Assembly: GCA_947586295.1 (NCBI GenBank) | Contig: CANPXQ010000047.1 | Coordinates: forward strand, 1-6,966 | Length of the DNA stretch: 6,966 nt | Source: an uncultured Bacilli bacterium | GTDB lineage: Bacteria > Bacillota_I > Bacilli_A > RF39 > UBA660 | Direction of reading: 5' to 3' | Part shown: piece by piece, positions 5,115-6,966 of the stretch | Layout of the letters: each line of letters opens with the position of its first letter | How positions within the stretch are numbered: position 1 is the first letter of the stretch | Program-made: the position numbers and the translations under genes | The notes under the pieces: model-generated | The model's input: the letters and a program-made list of their open reading frames with translations, nothing else | Told to the model about the DNA's origin: nothing | Databases searched by the model: none

Positions 5115-5471
5115 CTACCTGTCCTTTATAATAATCTTTTGATTATTACCTTTTAACCACCAAGGATATTTATATACATAAACAACCTTGACTTTCTCTT
5201 CTCTACCAAAACATACAAATCTACCAAATTTAATTATTGCTTGCCCTACTTTATATTTTAAATTTTTTAATTTATGTTTTGATTTCTTTCTTAAATATTT
5301 TTCATAGTATTTTCTACTAAAAAATATTTTATTGTCTAATATATACCAATATTGAATTATTACATGACCATAACAATTTACACTATCTAGATATAATTCG
5401 TGTTGTCTATCTTGTGTATAATTAATAAAAAACTTGTCTTTATTTGGCTTATAATAAATCAATAGTCGCAT
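5115..5471 (-). CDS. Basic phage protein of unknown function
   Basis: A 118-residue, very basic protein rich in Lys, Tyr and Ile, with a lysine-rich middle (YLRKKSKHKLKNLKYK) and a Trp-Trp pair near the C-terminus (YPWWLKGNN). There is no membrane segment. The ATG at 5471 lies inside the end of the upstream gene (23-base overlap) and has no clear ribosome binding site, so translation probably depends on coupling. It lies between the candidate ssDNA-binding protein and the coat gene, in the early/DNA part of the operon. Its charge suggests contact with nucleic acid. I do not recognise its family. Confidence 0.75.
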   Translation of the reverse strand: MRLLIYYKPNKDKFFINYTQDRQHELYLDSVNCYGHVIIQYWYILDNKIFFSRKYYEKYLRKKSKHKLKNLKYKVGQAIIKFGRFVCFGREEKVKVVYVYKYPWWLKGNNQKIIIKDR

Positions 5472-5757
5472 TTTTAGTTATTAATTGCTTTAGTCTTACT
5501 GATTTTTTAAATGGATTACTTGTATTTTGTACTTCTTCGGCAACAAGTGTTGCTTGATTTAAGAAATCAGTCTCGTTTAATTTTTCTAATATATCAGTTT
5601 TAGATATATAAGCACCAATATCAGTATAACCTTTGAATTTATCTCTATTTTGTAAAGAGCCTTTTTCTACGGGTACATACCCTATTCGTGTTTTTAATTC
5701 TTTTGTTTTCTTGTCTTCATATACCATAGCATTTAATAAAATAATTTTAATTTCCAT
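5449..5757 (-). CDS. Candidate phage ssDNA-binding protein (pV-like position)
   Basis: A 102-residue soluble protein, the first gene of the main phage operon, with ATG at 5757 preceded by AAAGGA (5770-5765). The N-terminal half looks beta-rich (MEIKIILLNAMVYEDKK, then RIGYVPVEKG) and the C-terminal part helical. There is no membrane segment or cysteine. Size and position agree with gene V-type proteins, which coat the virion strand and switch replication from double to single strand. No diagnostic motif can be seen, so this is inference from gene order, and a regulatory protein is also possible. Confidence 0.75.
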   Translation of the reverse strand: MEIKIILLNAMVYEDKKTKELKTRIGYVPVEKGSLQNRDKFKGYTDIGAYISKTDILEKLNETDFLNQATLVAEEVQNTSNPFKKSVRLKQLITKNATIDLL

Positions 5758-5801
5758 ACCTATTTCCTTTCTTTAAAGCAATGAGAAAGGGACAAGTCTT
5801 T

Positions 5802-5909
5802 CTATACATTGCTATGTATACATTTGCATATTTTTGTATACAAGTATATAATAACATATACAAGTGTACATTTCAATATGTTTTAAAACATTTTATAATA
5901 TTTGTATAC
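5802..5909. promoter_or_regulatory. Divergent promoter region with TGTATAC operator repeats
   Basis: This region separates the main phage operon (-) from the RHH gene (+). TGTATAC occurs at 5815-5821, 5835-5841 and 5903-5909. The first two are perfect palindromes when extended (ATGTATACAT 5814-5823, TTGTATACAA 5834-5843) and are exactly 20 bp apart. Related TGTACA (5865-5870) and CTATACAT (5802-5809) lie nearby. Candidate promoters are TTGAAA (5876-5871), 17 bases, TATTAT (5853-5848) on the - strand, and TATAAT (5894-5899) on the + strand with weak TTTCAA (5871-5876) as -35. Repeats at each promoter suggest control by the adjacent RHH protein. Confidence 0.7.
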
Positions 5910-5927
5910 GAAAGGACAAGAAGATAT

Positions 5928-6077
5928 ATGGAACCAACTACAATTACTTTTAGAACTACTGAAGATGTAAAAAAAATATTAGATAACATGGCATTAGAAC
6001 AAAATAGAACACTATCTAATATGATAGAGACAATAATATTAAAATATCTAGAAGAATTAAAAAAAGATAGTAATTAA
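5928..6077 (+). CDS. Small ribbon-helix-helix DNA-binding regulator (CopG/Arc type)
   Basis: A 49-residue protein from the ATG at 5928, with AAAGGA at 5911-5916. The frame is open back to an ATG at 5781, but that extension would cover the promoter and operators and is rejected. The sequence has an Arc/CopG plan: a short DNA-contacting strand TTITFR (4-9), helix A from TEDVKKILDNMALEQ (11-25), a turn NRTLSN and helix B MIETIILKYLEELKK (32-46). It is close in size to pMV158 CopG (45 aa), which represses rep-operon transcription. Here it is divergent from the coat/assembly operon, so it probably represses its own gene and that operon, perhaps keeping the prophage quiet. Confidence 0.85.
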   Translation: MEPTTITFRTTEDVKKILDNMALEQNRTLSNMIETIILKYLEELKKDSN

Positions 6078-6088
6078 CTATCTTTTTT
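6061..6088. terminator. Bidirectional terminator after the RHH gene
   Basis: AAAAAGATAGT (6061-6071) and ACTATCTTTTT (6077-6087) are perfectly complementary around a 5-base loop holding the RHH gene's stop codon. It has A-tracts on the left and T-tracts on the right, so it can act in both directions. In the excised circle, rep would end in the same sequence (...GAT AGT TAA), so the two convergent genes would share it. In the prophage, rep loses it. Confidence 0.85.
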
Positions 6089-6111
6089 GTTATATATATT
6101 ATGTAAACCAA
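6082..6111 (+). repeat. Right attachment site (attR), dif-like with a degenerate XerC arm
   Basis: The centre TATATA (6093-6098) and right arm TTATGTAAACC (6099-6109) are identical to the left site. The left arm, CTTTTTTGTTA (6082-6092), is a poor match to a XerC arm and derives from the phage's terminator T-run. The 20-bp core 6092-6111 equals 1418-1437. This arrangement is expected if the phage supplies a poor XerC arm plus a good centre and XerD arm, and recombines with a complete host dif. Confidence 0.87.
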
Positions 6112-6202
6112 GCCTTGAGAAATAAAATTAAATCTTTTAAGTATCACTACTCTTTTTAATTAATTATCATTAATAATCATAAATTTAATTAGGTGATTTA
6201 TT

Positions 6203-6949
6203 TTGAATACATTAAATGCCTTTTTAATATCAACGCTTGCTGGTATGTCTACATTATTAGGTGGCATTATTATCTTTTTTAAAATAGACAATAAGAAAAT
6301 AAATAAGTTTATTACCTTTTGTTTATCTTTTTCGATTGCTATAATGATTGGTATTAGTATAACTGATTTAATTCCATCTTCTTTATTTACTATTCTTATG
6401 GAATATAAAATAACTAAAGCCTTAATTATTATTTTATTATCATTAACTTTAGGAGGTATAGCTGTATTTATTATTAATAAACTTATTAAAAACAATGATG
6501 ATTCTTTATATAAATTGGGTATTTTAAGTATGATTGCCTTATTACTTCATAATTTTCCTGAAGGAATTGCTACTTTTATAGGCAGTGTTCAAGATATTAA
6601 TTTAGGACTTAAATTATCACTTGCTATTATGTTTCACAATATTCCCGAAGGTATATCTATTGCTGTTCCAATATATTATGCTACTAAATCGAAAAGAAAA
6701 GCCCTTACCACTACTCTTCTCTCAGGACTTGCTGAGCCTATGGGCGCCTTAATTGCTTATTTATTTTTAAAAAATTATATAACTAATACCATGATTAGTA
6801 TAGTTTTATTATTTGTTGCAGGTATTATGATTACTTTATCAATTGAAGAAATGCTACCAAAAGCTCTTTCATATAAAGAAAATAAACATATTTATTTAGG
6901 TTTAATAATAGGCATTGTATTAATTATTATTAATCATTTTATTTTCTAA
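6203..6949 (+). CDS. ZIP-family metal ion transporter (ZupT/GufA-like)
   Basis: A 248-residue integral membrane protein with about eight membrane segments. Two signature metal-binding motifs are present: HNFPEGIATF (His116, Glu120) in the segment matching TM4 and HNIPEGISIA (His145, Glu149) in the next. GLAEPMGA (Glu177) follows, and a conserved IEEMLPKA loop (215-222) precedes the last segment. These are diagnostic of bacterial ZupT-type ZIP transporters, which import zinc and often other divalent metals. Translation starts at a TTG (6203) with AGGTGAT (6191-6197) upstream. The gene is complete, is host DNA outside the prophage, and lies 91 bp from attR. I see no clear metal-responsive operator in the 6112-6202 gap. 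Confidence 0.93.
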   Translation: MNTLNAFLISTLAGMSTLLGGIIIFFKIDNKKINKFITFCLSFSIAIMIGISITDLIPSSLFTILMEYKITKALIIILLSLTLGGIAVFIINKLIKNNDDSLYKLGILSMIALLLHNFPEGIATFIGSVQDINLGLKLSLAIMFHNIPEGISIAVPIYYATKSKRKALTTTLLSGLAEPMGALIAYLFLKNYITNTMISIVLLFVAGIMITLSIEEMLPKALSYKENKHIYLGLIIGIVLIIINHFIF

Positions 6950-6966
6950 ATATTGGTAAAATAAGC

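Larger units (their letters stand above)
1418..6111 (-). mobile_element. Integrated filamentous phage (inovirus-type), complete, Xer-dependent
   Basis: The element is bounded by exact 20-bp repeats (1418-1437 and 6092-6111) inside dif-like sites, giving a predicted circle of 4,674 bp. It has a filamentous phage gene set on one strand: candidate ssDNA-binding protein, major coat protein, small hydrophobic proteins, adsorption-type protein, pVI-like protein and Zot/pI ATPase, then a structured intergenic region and a rolling-circle Rep. A small RHH regulator is divergent. No integrase, transposase or secretin is present. Without an integrase, and with dif-like ends, integration by host XerC/XerD is the natural inference, as for CTX phage and other elements that exploit Xer. 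All genes look intact, so the prophage may be active. Confidence 0.93.

Noticed and set aside
4943..5131. + strand 62-aa frame over the coat gene
   Set aside because: It is the antisense shadow of the coat protein and lacks a ribosome binding site.
5781..5927. N-terminal 49-residue extension of the RHH reading frame
   Set aside because: It would run across the divergent promoters and TGTATAC repeats, is aromatic and hydrophobic unlike an RHH protein, and the ATG at 5928 has its own ribosome binding site and gives a normal RHH length.
6160..6495. - strand 111-aa frame opposite the ZIP transporter
   Set aside because: It is an Ile/Asn-rich antisense shadow of a clearly conserved transporter gene.

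Overview
The window is very AT-rich DNA, apparently from a low-GC Gram-positive (Bacillota) chromosome. It uses the standard code: TGA serves as a stop, and tryptophan is TGG in several genes. Strong AAAGGA/GAGG-type ribosome binding sites precede most genes. The species cannot be named from the sequence.

Layout: (1) 1-1417 is host DNA on the + strand: the 3' end of an unrecognised gene, a cysteine-rich single-pass membrane protein, a terminator, then AT-rich intergenic DNA. (2) 1418-6111 is a complete, compact filamentous phage (inovirus-type) prophage. Two copies of the 20-bp sequence ATATATATTATGTAAACCAA bound it, and each lies in a dif-like Xer recombination site. (3) 6112-6966 is host DNA again, with a ZupT/ZIP-type metal transporter on the + strand.

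Almost all phage genes lie on the - strand. From right to left they are: a regulatory region; a candidate ssDNA-binding protein; an unknown basic protein; the major coat protein followed at once by a rho-independent terminator; a 47-aa basic protein; a 37-aa hydrophobic virion-type protein; a 111-aa protein with a C-terminal anchor; a pIII-like adsorption protein anchored at both ends; a pVI-like hydrophobic protein; and the Zot/pI assembly ATPase. A hairpin-rich intergenic region and the replication initiator rep complete the set. The only + strand phage gene encodes a small ribbon-helix-helix (RHH) regulator, divergent from the operon across a promoter full of TGTATAC repeats. There is no integrase and no secretin. 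This fits integration by the host Xer recombinases and export through a single membrane.

The most notable feature is the replication module. Rep is a 211-aa HUH protein of the pMV158 RepB (Rep_2) type. The intergenic region carries the exact pMV158-family nick sequence TACTACGAC in the loop of a perfect 13-bp hairpin, on the strand that would be the virion strand. The hairpins between zot and rep follow the order of the Ff (M13) intergenic region. The rep reading frame also runs through the attachment core, so integration replaces the last five codons of the circular-form gene with nine host-derived codons. The predicted circular genome is 4,674 bp.
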